Below, in pieces: positions 1 through 7,756 of a DNA stretch of 64,000 nucleotides. Every line of letters starts with the position of its first letter. Positions within the stretch are counted from its first letter, which is position 1. The stretch covers positions 372,001 through 436,000 of the forward strand of contig CAVUYM010000018.1 in NCBI GenBank assembly GCA_963745675.1. Direction: 5' to 3'. The translations under genes and the position numbers were made by a program. This stretch comes from JAUIIK01 sp963745675. GTDB lineage: Bacteria; Chloroflexota; Chloroflexia; Thermomicrobiales; CFX8. Under the pieces are notes generated by a model. The model did not search any database, was not told the DNA's origin, and worked only from the letters and a program-made list of their open reading frames with translations.

Positions 1-348
1 CTGCAGGCGATCCGTGAAGGTGACTATTTCGCCTCGACCGGACCGGCGATTCTCAACATTGAATTCGACGGCGATTCATTGCTCGTCGAGTCGTCACCCG
101 TCAAAGCGATCTCAGCGATTGCCCAGCCCCCTTATGGTGCGCGTGTCAACGCTGGTTCGCACGGACTCAATGAATTTGGTCGCTCGGAAATCTCGACGGG
201 CGGCAGGCCGGTTGGCGATGCAGACGGGGAGCTCCTGACACGCGTGCGATTCACGCTGCCCTTTGACAGGGGTCTCAAATATGTACGCGTCCAGATCGAA
301 GATGGGCGCGGAGGCTACGCCTGGTCCAATCCGATTCTGCTCGACTGA
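1..348 (+). CDS. PHP-domain metallohydrolase, C-terminal fragment (CehA/McbA-like)
   Basis: The window opens inside this gene; frame 1 is open from base 1 to the TGA at 346, so only the last 115 residues are seen. The visible start reads LQAIREGDYFASTGPAIL, which matches the closing part of PHP (polymerase and histidinol phosphatase) metal-dependent hydrolases, where an 'aiR.G.ffastGP' segment precedes a small beta-rich C-terminal domain. The rest, ending in RVQIEDGRGGYAWSNPILLD, fits that beta domain. The metal ligands lie upstream of the window, so substrate and activity cannot be judged. It converges on ctaA with a 10-base gap. Confidence 0.6.
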   Translation: MQAIREGDYFASTGPAILNIEFDGDSLLVESSPVKAISAIAQPPYGARVNAGSHGLNEFGRSEISTGGRPVGDADGELLTRVRFTLPFDRGLKYVRVQIEDGRGGYAWSNPILLD

Positions 349-358
349 GCTCGCGAGA

Positions 359-1345
359 TCATGACGTCGCTGGGGCGCTGACGCCGCCGGCATCCGGTGT
401 TCTGGTTCCCTCAAACAGCGGCAGGAACTGGTCTGCCTGGCGTTGCCGTGGAAGGCTATGAAGCGCCAGATAGCAAAGTGTTGCGAAGTAGAGGGAGACG
501 AACATGCCGTGGGCGAGAGTCGATAGAACGTCGAGTCTCGTCCAGACGACGATTGCGCCGCTCAGACCCTGGGCGACGATCAGAATACTGCAGACGATCG
601 TTCCCCAATAGATGTCGGGCCGGCTCGAGCGGGCTCGGCTGGCGAGTGCCAGGAGCCCAAAGACTCCGACAACGAGGAGTAGTGCGGAAACACGATGGCC
701 GAAGACGATGCCTATTGGTCCGTCAAGCACAGGCACGACCTTGCCGTTGCAGAGTGGCCAGTCGATGCAAGCCAGGCTCGCTTCCTTGTGGCGGACATAG
801 GCGCCCCAGTAGACGACGAAATATGTGTAGCCGAGCACCGAAAATAGGAGCGTTCGAAAGTGTTTCGGGAGCGGGCGATCGCGCAGTTTGTCCCAGGTTC
901 CTTGTTCGTAGATGAACAATGTCGTGAGCACGACGCTGGCGAATGCGATGAGCGAGACACCAAAATGCAGTGCCAGCACCTCAGGCGTCTGCGGCCACAT
1001 GACTGCCGCTGCCCCGAGTAACGCTTGCACGAAGAGGAAGCCCACCATGATCGGAGCGAAGATCTTGATCTCATTTCGGCGTCGCCAGTAGATCCATGCT
1101 CCGATACCGGCTCCAACGATCAGGAATGTCTCAATACCAACGACGAAGCGGTGCGAGAACTCGATCATCGTTTCAAGCGCGTATCCGGGAACGAATCGTC
1201 CGTTGCAGAGCGGCCAGGACTTGCCACAACCCCTTTCAGAATTGGTGGTTGTAACCAGCGATCCCTGGATCAGGACGATGAACATGCCGATTGTGGCGGC
1301 GACGGTTAGACGTTTGACAAGGCGTTGCATTTGCTTGCCTTCCAC
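359..1345 (-). CDS. ctaA: Heme A synthase (CtaA/COX15 family)
   Basis: Converts heme O to heme A in the membrane, supplying aa3-type cytochrome oxidase. The 328-residue protein has about eight hydrophobic segments. It shows two cysteine-pair loops typical of the Bacillus/Actinobacteria class, CGKSWPLC near residue 40 and CIDWPLC near 192, and the heme-ligand motif EFSHR near residue 62, with further membrane His at ALHFG, FGHR and LAHGM. The GTG at 1345 has AGGAGG five bases upstream; ATG at 1330 (MQRLVKRL) is a possible alternative start with its own GGAAGG. Length and motif order are normal for the family. No heme O synthase (ctaB) lies adjacent. Confidence 0.93.
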   Translation of the reverse strand: MEGKQMQRLVKRLTVAATIGMFIVLIQGSLVTTTNSERGCGKSWPLCNGRFVPGYALETMIEFSHRFVVGIETFLIVGAGIGAWIYWRRRNEIKIFAPIMVGFLFVQALLGAAAVMWPQTPEVLALHFGVSLIAFASVVLTTLFIYEQGTWDKLRDRPLPKHFRTLLFSVLGYTYFVVYWGAYVRHKEASLACIDWPLCNGKVVPVLDGPIGIVFGHRVSALLLVVGVFGLLALASRARSSRPDIYWGTIVCSILIVAQGLSGAIVVWTRLDVLSTLAHGMFVSLYFATLCYLALHSLPRQRQADQFLPLFEGTRTPDAGGVSAPATS

Positions 1346-1369
1346 CCTGACCTCCTGGCGGAGCGTCGA

Positions 1370-1918
1370 CTAGCGGCTAAGCTCCCGAAGTTGGTTCGCG
1401 TGATCGCTCTCATGTAAAGCGGTCAATAAGAGCCAGCCTTTAACCCCGACGGTACCGAACGTTTCAAAATCTATCGTCTTGCTGGTGTCAATGTCGTCGG
1501 GAATGCCATCCAGGATGCGTTCGAGTTCGATGCCTGCAATTTCCAGCGCGCGTAGGGCCTCGGTCTTGTCGCGCACTTTCACTTCTGCGTAGGCCGTCAC
1601 ATCATCGTTCGGCGTGAGTGGATCGAGCCCATTGATCTTGCGAAGGTTGGCGTCAGTCCAGATCATCGTTCCGGCGATGTGACTTGCGATCTCGCCGGCT
1701 GACCAGATGTCGTTGCCGTCCAGATCGTCCGGCTGGCGTTCGTAGGCGCTGTCTGGAAGCGCCGCCGCTGTATCTACAAGCATGGTCCGGGTCGCTCGCA
1801 CTGTCTGCTTGAGGTCGGCGACTGACATCCCGGCCGCCTCGTCTTCGAGCGTCGATTTGCGCTGGGCAAAGACGCGCTCGGTGACTTGCATCAATTCTTC
1901 GACGCTAATAGTGCTCAT
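1370..1918 (-). CDS. DinB-family four-helix-bundle protein
   Basis: A 182-residue soluble protein of the DinB/YfiT metalloenzyme fold. The expected histidines appear as GEIASHIAGTM in the middle and ALHESDHANQL near the C-terminus, the usual three-His metal site when a third His comes from the first helix (not clear here). The family includes thiol-dependent transferases and many uncharacterised proteins, so no substrate is assigned. The ATG at 1918 is preferred over the in-frame TTG at 1930 because GGAG sits six bases before it. It lies directly upstream of ctaA on the same strand with a 24-base gap, which suggests cotranscription. Confidence 0.8.
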   Translation of the reverse strand: MSTISVEELMQVTERVFAQRKSTLEDEAAGMSVADLKQTVRATRTMLVDTAAALPDSAYERQPDDLDGNDIWSAGEIASHIAGTMIWTDANLRKINGLDPLTPNDDVTAYAEVKVRDKTEALRALEIAGIELERILDGIPDDIDTSKTIDFETFGTVGVKGWLLLTALHESDHANQLRELSR

Positions 1919-1987
1919 CTGGTTCTCCAACTCCTCTTCGGAGCGCGGGAAGCCGCCGGGATTGTACTTCTTTTCACAATGTCCGGG

Positions 1988-2746
1988 TTACGTAAGACCA
2001 AGGGTGCTCAATCCCTTGAGAGCCCCGGACATCATGAAACCTGCGTCTCCTCCGGCAGTGATGAACTGGAAGCCCTGCTCCGCGCGCGCGACGGCCTCCT
2101 CTGGCGACCCTGCCGCTATTCCGGGGATCTTGCCGACTGCTTTGCAGGCGCGCGCAACTTCGGCCAGCGCTTCCGCGTGGCGCTCGCTCCCGCCCGCTTC
2201 GCGCGGATCAACGCCTATAGAGAGCGCCAGATCTGCCGGGCCAGCCCAGCAGCCGTCGATGCCGTCAACGGACATGATCGCTTCTGCGTTTTCGACCGCA
2301 GTAATGCTCTCCAGCTGGACGGCGACGAAGAGCTCCTGGTTAATCCAGTCGGGGTAGTCAGCGCCATACTCCCCAGCGCCGCCCCAACCCATCGAGCGCT
2401 TGCCTTTTGGAGGGTGAATGCATGCGTCGACGACTCGCTGAGCATCTTCGGCGGTTTCGACCATTGGCACGATGATCCCCATCGCGCCTTCGTCAAGGAG
2501 GCGTCCAATCAGCGTGTAGTCGTTGCGGGCAACACGGGCCATCGGGATGGCCGGCGAGTGGCGCATGACTGCGAATGACTGAATGATCTGGTCCCCACCA
2601 AACGAGCCATGCTGCGTATCGAGCAGAATCCAGTCGATGGCGCTGTAGGCCAGCATCTCGGCTGCTCGCACCGAGCCCATCCCGATGGCGTACCCGTAGG
2701 CCGGTTCGCCCGCGAGCATCTTCGCTTTTGCCGTATTCTTTCGCAT
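1988..2746 (-). CDS. HpcH/HpaI aldolase/citrate lyase family protein
   Basis: A class II, metal-dependent aldolase of the HpaI type (252 aa, normal length), which cleaves or forms 4-hydroxy-2-oxo acids. The recognisable segments are DWILLDTQHGSF (start of the active site), PMARVARND with the substrate-carboxylate Arg, GIIVPMVET, VQLESITAVENAEAI with the metal-binding Glu, and GCWAGPADLALSIG with the metal-binding Asp. AGGAGG seven bases before the ATG fixes the start. The real substrate is unknown; relatives act on 2,4-dihydroxyhept-2-ene-dioate or 2-keto-3-deoxy sugars. It is transcribed toward the DinB gene and divergent from the ADP-ribosylglycohydrolase. Confidence 0.9.
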   Translation of the reverse strand: MRKNTAKAKMLAGEPAYGYAIGMGSVRAAEMLAYSAIDWILLDTQHGSFGGDQIIQSFAVMRHSPAIPMARVARNDYTLIGRLLDEGAMGIIVPMVETAEDAQRVVDACIHPPKGKRSMGWGGAGEYGADYPDWINQELFVAVQLESITAVENAEAIMSVDGIDGCWAGPADLALSIGVDPREAGGSERHAEALAEVARACKAVGKIPGIAAGSPEEAVARAEQGFQFITAGGDAGFMMSGALKGLSTLGLT

Positions 2747-2866
2747 TCGTTTTCCTCCTGTGTTCTGGCTTCAGATGTCTGAGTTTAGTACGTCTCGGTC
2801 GTCACGGAATCGCAAAAGGGGACAATCTCTCTATTGCTCGTCGATTGGCGCGGGAAAGAGGTTGTG

Positions 2867-3785
2867 ATGAATGAAGGCTTGACAGATAGATATCGCGGTG
2901 TGCTTCTGGGTAGCGCTGTCGGAGACGCGCTTGGAGCGACGGTCGAATTCATGTCCCGCAAGGAGATCCAGACACGCTACGGGGTGCACAGAGACATCGT
3001 AGGCGGCGGTTGGCTCGGTGTGCCAGCCGGTGAAGTGACCGACGATACTCAGATGGCGCTCTGTATTGCTGAGTCGATCGTTGAGCTAGGCACATTTGAC
3101 CCAGCTGACATCGCCAGCGGCTTCGTTGACTGGTATCACTCGAATCCGCCGGATATCGGGAACACGACGCGAGCCTCACTCCAGGCGCTTGCCAATGGCG
3201 TCTCCTGGGACATGGCCGGGCATCAAACGCATCTCGCCATGCGCCCCAGGGACGCATCGAACGGCTCGATCATGCGCTGTGCTCCGGTGGCGTTGTTTGG
3301 CCGCGGCGACTACGAACTATTGGCGCAGGCGTCGGCGGACTCGTCGCGCATTACTCATGCCAATCCGCTGGCCATCGACGGATGCGTCGCGCTCAATGCG
3401 GCTATTGCAGCCTTGCTCGATGATCCTTCCACGGATGTCTTGGCCGTCGCGATTTCCGCAGCTGGAGAGCCAAAAGTTCGAGATGCACTTGAGGCGGTGC
3501 CGATCCAGAATGAAGAGGAGATCGACGCGAGTGGCTATGTGTTGGCAACGTTGCAAAGTGCATTCTGGGCCGTGACGACTTCCGAGTCGTTCGAGGACGC
3601 GATCGTTCGCGCGGTCAATCTCGGGCAGGATGCCGACACGACCGGCGCAGTCGCGGGCGCGTTGGCTGGCGCGAAGTGGGGTTATGGCGCGATTCCGGAG
3701 CGCTGGCTTGGATGTGCTTCTGGCACACGATCATTTGGTTGGACTGGCTGATCGCTTGCTTGATATCTCGCTAGCGCGAAACTAA
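2867..3785 (+). CDS. ADP-ribosylglycohydrolase (DraG family), one frame break
   Basis: Hydrolyses ADP-ribose from proteins or small molecules using two magnesium ions. Family motifs are in order: GSAVGDALGATVEF near residue 15, VTDDTQMAL near 60 (metal ligands), NGSIMRCAPVALF near 130 and LGQDADTTGAVAGAL near 250. The ATG at 2867 follows AAGAGG; an upstream in-frame TTG at 2834 is less likely. As sequenced the frame ends at 3751, but one base removed near 3709 restores a typical C-terminus (RWLDVLLAHDHLVGLADRLL) running to TAA at 3785. That end overlaps the convergent recombinase gene by about 15 bases. Confidence 0.88.
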
Positions 3786-4728
3786 GTCGCTGTTGACCGC
3801 AGGGCCACCTAGCTTCAAGTAGCGCTGGACACTCATCCTGTTTCTGGCGTCATCCGCGAGGCCGAGAATCGTCAGGAGCTGCTCTTCGTCAGCTCCGTCC
3901 TTCGCCAGTTCGACGGCGAAGGTATCGCGTAGCGTCTGGGGAGTGACCTTCTTGCGGATGCCGGCACGGGCTGTAATGCGATCAACCATCTTGTTGACCG
4001 ACTGGGGCAGGATGTCGAAGAGCTTCTGGGCATCTTCCCGCTCAGCCTCGTACTCTTCCAGCAGCTTCCCGAATTCGGATGTCGCGTGCAGCTTGCGTTC
4101 TTTGTTTCGCATGTTCGTCGTACGCGGGAAGACGGTGATCTCAGCTCCGCCATCCGGGTGCAGCTCGATGTCCATCGGTTCGAGGTCGAGTAGCTCGCTG
4201 CGTCCGAGACCCAACCGCAACATCATCCAGCACATCAGCATCGAGCGCGGCGAGTCCGCTTCAGCTGCCTCGAGCAAGTCTTCCTGCTCGGCGGGGTGCA
4301 GGGGTTTCGGGGTCTTGAGAGCGATGCGGTCAGGATAGAAGGATTCCGTTGGATCGCTCTTCAACACCTGTTTTTCGTTGACAAGCCAGTTGAAGAACTG
4401 GCTGACGCTCGTCAGCCGTCGCTTCTTCGTCGAGCGCGTGATCGCGTCGCCGAGAAAGCTGGCGATGTCTTTCTTCGTGATCTGATCGATGCGTTTCAGA
4501 CCAACGCTGCGTTCCAGCAGTGAGAGGTCGTAGGCATAAGACTTCAGCGTATTCTCCGGGCGCTGCTCCTCGATCAGGTGCTCGCGGAACCAGTAGCGGG
4601 CAACCGGAAGCTGGCGAATCGGATCGCAAGGGGCCGATATTGCCGATCTCCGGCTCGAAGCGCCCGCCGTCGGCGACGTCGAAGAGGGGTGGTTGCAGTG
4701 GCCGCTGGGAGCCCCGGGAGTCGCTCAT
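3771..4728 (-). CDS. Diverged tyrosine recombinase/integrase-like protein, one frame break
   Basis: About 318 residues: an N-terminal SAM-like DNA-binding domain (VARYWFREHLIEEQRPENTL, then QITKKDIASFLGDAITRSTK) and a C-terminal phage-integrase catalytic fold. The frame changes near 4630 in a GGGG run; the N-terminal 33 residues (MSDSRGSQRPLQ...) are read in the second frame. Catalytic positions look degraded: the usual GLR of Arg-I is GLGRSELLDL, the HxLR box is PQTLRDTFA (His to Gln, Arg kept), the LLGH box is ILGLAD, and only the nucleophile-like Tyr (VQRYLKL) is clear. No mobile-element hallmarks surround it, so it may be a chromosomal, possibly inactive, XerC/D relative. Confidence 0.75.
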
Positions 4729-4780
4729 AGCTATCCTCCGGCTGTCATGACGATCGACGCGATGATTCTAATCCTATCGA

Positions 4781-5251
4781 TTACGGCGCTTCTCGTGGGT
4801 ATTTGGATGCCACGTCGGAATCGACCAATGGCCGGCGCATCAGGACTTCGACCCGGTCTTCGACAAAACCCTCGCGCGCATACAGGGCATGGGCGAAGGG
4901 GTTGGTGACATCGACCGAGAGTTCGACGAATGTGCAGCCCTCTTCGCGTGCGTGCTCGGTGACGGCGTCGAGCATCTGCTTGCCGACGCCTTTGCCGCGC
5001 CAGCCGGGCGCGATGACGAAGCGGCGAATCAGAGCAAACTTTCCGTGGCTCGACTTCCAGGCGATGAAGAGTTCGAGCTTGCCGACGATCTCACCGTCCG
5101 ACTCAGCGACGATAACCGATGATGGCTCGTATGCATCGTCGTGGTATTCCGCCAGCGTCTCATGTTCGTCATAGCACCAATCAACGTCTCGATTGAGTCT
5201 GGCTTCGTCAGGTACGTCGGAGAGCCGGCCGGGGCGAATCGTTAGTTCCAA
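4781..5251 (-). CDS. GNAT family N-acetyltransferase
   Basis: A 156-residue single-domain GCN5-type acetyltransferase. The acetyl-CoA pyrophosphate loop is RGKGVGKQML following the beta4 strand FALIRRFVIAPGW, and the C-terminal NPFAHALYAREGF segment is motif B. The TTG start at 5251 is preceded by GAGGA. Substrate cannot be inferred; protein N-termini, antibiotics and small amines are all family targets. It has a 52-base gap to the recombinase gene on the same strand. Confidence 0.88.
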   Translation of the reverse strand: MELTIRPGRLSDVPDEARLNRDVDWCYDEHETLAEYHDDAYEPSSVIVAESDGEIVGKLELFIAWKSSHGKFALIRRFVIAPGWRGKGVGKQMLDAVTEHAREEGCTFVELSVDVTNPFAHALYAREGFVEDRVEVLMRRPLVDSDVASKYPREAP

Positions 5252-5316
5252 AGTCTGTTTCCTCTCCCCCCACGATCTCCGCCGCGGAGGACATATAGAC
5301 TACTGCACACATTGTT

Positions 5317-5333
5317 GTAGCCTGACCGGCTAC
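5317..5333. repeat. Short inverted repeat upstream of the DUF885 gene
   Basis: GTAGCC (5317-5322) and GGCTAC (5328-5333) form a perfect 6-bp dyad with a 5-base loop, 44 bases before the proposed GTG start at 5377. It could be an operator or a weak hairpin. No poly-T follows, so it is not a rho-independent terminator for + strand transcription. Confidence 0.3.
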
Positions 5334-5376
5334 GATGTTTCGAAATCTAGCGGAGGATAGAGAAAAAGGTGGATCT

Positions 5377-7038
5377 GTGAATGTAGATGGTTGGTTAGAC
5401 AAGTTTTTCGAGTCGTATTATCGCCATAGACCGGTAAACGCGACCTTCATCGGCGTGCACGACCATGATGACAGGCTTGCCAGACTATTCGCAGAATGGC
5501 GTTGCGGATGTCACCGGCGAAATGTGGACGCTGCTGCAGGAAGCGGACAGCGATAGACCGGGATGCTCTAAACGAGTTTCAGAAGATCGACCTGGGATTG
5601 GCAGAAGGCTATCTCCGCGTCCAGCTATGGGAATTCGGTTCGAAGCACTTCCAGCAGGGGAACCCGGCCGTCTACACCAGTGAAGCGGTGTTCGGGCCGC
5701 TTGCTCTGCTCCTGCGAGGCGGGACGCCGCTAGCTGGCAGGCTCGACGCAGCCTACGGGCGTTTCGAGCGCATACCGCAATTTCTGGAGCAGGCGCGGGA
5801 GAACGTTCCCCAGGCTCCCCGTCGCTGGATCGAGAAGGCGATCGAGGAGTGCATCGGCGGGGTGAAGTTTGCGACCGGCGGCGTACCGATGTTTCTCGCA
5901 GAACACGGCGTTGAGCACGAAAAGCTGGTCGCCGCCGCTGCGCGGGCAGGTCAGGCCTTCGAGGAATATCGCAGCTATCTGCGCGACGAGATGCTTCCGA
6001 ATGCGCTTGACGATGGCTATGGCTCCGGACAGGAAGGGCTCGATCTCGCTATCCGCGACGGACATCACCTGGAGATGACAGCCGCGGAGATCGTCGACTA
6101 TGCGCGCGGCGTCATGGAAGAGTCTCGTACTGAACTGGAAAACGGAGCAGCTGCCTTTGGTGGTGGGGACTGGCAACAGATTCTCGGGCAGCTGGCTGAC
6201 TCCCATCCGAGCGCTGAAGAGTATCGAGGCGCGTTTCAGCAGGTATGGGATGCTGCGCGAGAGAGCGCTATCGAGCAGGAGCTTGTCACCTGGCCGGACT
6301 ATCCGATTCGCTACGTCGAGCGCTATCCGTGGGTGCGTTCGGCAGCGCCGCACCTCTATTTCCTCTTCTACCGCGCCCCGTCGGCATTCAATCAGGTAGA
6401 TGTCGTTGACTACCTCGTGATGCCGTTGCCCGATGACGATCCGGAGCAGTGTCCTGCGAGCGCAGAACTGGTCGACCATCAAGCTGAACCACGTCGTCCA
6501 TCACGGCGGGCTTGGGCACCATGTCCAGAACTGGCACGCCTACCGTGGACCGTCGCGCATCGGTAAGGTGGCGGCCATCGACTGTGCTTCGCGCATCGCC
6601 ATGCTCTGTGCCGGGACGATGGCAGAAGGTTGGTCCTGCTATACGACTGATCTCATGGACGAGTTCGGCTTCTGCACGCCGCTGGAGAGCTATTCCAAAC
6701 ATCAGGGGCGATTGCGCATGGCGGCCCGCGCCGTCGCCGACGTCGAGTTGCACTCGGGAAGGATGTCACTCGATGATGCTACGGCCTTCTATCGCGATGA
6801 GGCCGGCATGAGCGAGGCGGCATCGCTGTCCGAAGCGGTGAAGAACAGCGCAAACCCGGGCGCCGCGTTGATGTATCTGACCGGGCACCGACACGATCCA
6901 CAATTTGCGTCGTGATCTTGTCGGAGACCAGCGAGGCGAGGCGTTGCGCGACTTCCACGAACGTTTCTTTCTTACGGTTCCATCCCGGTTTCGATCATTT
7001 CCGCTTCGATGCGCGCTGGCGCTGGAAAGATGGCTTGA
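5377..7038 (+). CDS. DUF885 family protein (metallopeptidase-like), frame broken about five times
   Basis: Read through successive frames this is a roughly 550-residue DUF885 protein, a family of putative zinc carboxypeptidases. Conserved pieces follow each other without loss: DKFFESYYRHRPVNATFIG at the N-terminus, LAEGYLRVQLWEF, YVERYPWVRSAAPHLYF, the metal-box region LNHVVHHGGLGHHVQNW, AEGWSCYTTDLMDEFG, and the C-terminal IPVSIISASMRAGAGKMA ending at TGA 7036. Breaks are near 5475, 5550, 6440, 6895 and 6965. The usual HExxPGHH box is HHGGLGHH, so the catalytic Glu is replaced by His. GTG 5377 is preferred over ATG 5335 because AAAGGTGG lies just upstream. Several breaks in otherwise conserved sequence suggest sequence errors, but true decay of this one cannot be excluded. 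Confidence 0.72.
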
Positions 7039-7217
7039 CCGTAGAGGGCAAGAAGTTCTAGTATCGCGACGAACGCGGGGTGAAGCGTCGAGCGGATTGG
7101 CTGGTGCGCAGACAAACGCACACTGAAATGCCAGCCGCCCGGCGACCGGCCGTGTCCAAACGGAGGTTTTAGAAGTACTACGAGACGCTCGAGTAGAGCG
7201 AAGGAGGGAAGCACCAG

Positions 7218-7694
7218 ATGCAGGTCTCCATGACAGTTAATGGTCAGGAGCGTTCCGGCGACGTCGAGCCCCGGACGTTGCTGGTCCACTTTTTGCGAGA
7301 AAACCTGGGATTGACCGGCACGCATATCGGCTGCGACACGAGCCAGTGCGGCGCGTGCACGATTCATTTGAATGGTAAGGCGGTCAAGTCATGCACAGTC
7401 CTCGCTGTGCAGGCCAATGGCGCAGATGTCACGACGATCGAAGGTATGGCTCAGGATGGCCAGCTGCACCCGATCCAGGAAGGCTTCTGGGAAGAGCACG
7501 GCTTGCAGTGCGGCTACTGCACGCCCGGCATGATCATGACGACCGCCGATCTGCTGAAGCGAAATCCGAACCCGACCGAAGCGGAAATCCGTCATGGCAT
7601 CGAAGGAAACCTTTGCCGCTGCACCGGCTATCAGCACATCGTCAAGTCAGTACAGTGGGCAGCCAATAAGATGGCTACGTCCTCAGGCGACTAG
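7218..7694 (+). CDS. CoxS-like (2Fe-2S) small subunit of a molybdenum hydroxylase
   Basis: Electron-transfer subunit of an xanthine-dehydrogenase-family enzyme (158 aa, normal length). The N-terminal plant-type cluster has Cys39, Cys44, Cys47 and Cys59 (CDTSQCGACTI), and the C-terminal cluster has CGYCTPGM and CRCTGY. It passes electrons from the molybdenum site of CoxL to FAD in CoxM. AAGGAGG about ten bases before the ATG gives a strong start. It is first of an S-L-M gene order, unlike the M-S-L order of classical carboxydotroph cox operons, and it is separated from CoxL by about 60 bases. Confidence 0.93.
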   Translation: MQVSMTVNGQERSGDVEPRTLLVHFLRENLGLTGTHIGCDTSQCGACTIHLNGKAVKSCTVLAVQANGADVTTIEGMAQDGQLHPIQEGFWEEHGLQCGYCTPGMIMTTADLLKRNPNPTEAEIRHGIEGNLCRCTGYQHIVKSVQWAANKMATSSGD

Positions 7695-7756
7695 TCCGCT
7701 TTCTGTGATCTCGTATTGCACCCGGATCTGATTTGCCACGAGAGAGGAAAGCACTC

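Noticed and set aside
3771..5251. Prophage or integrative element marked by the tyrosine recombinase
   Set aside because: No tRNA-adjacent attachment repeats, phage genes or compositional change were seen near it, and its catalytic residues are degraded.
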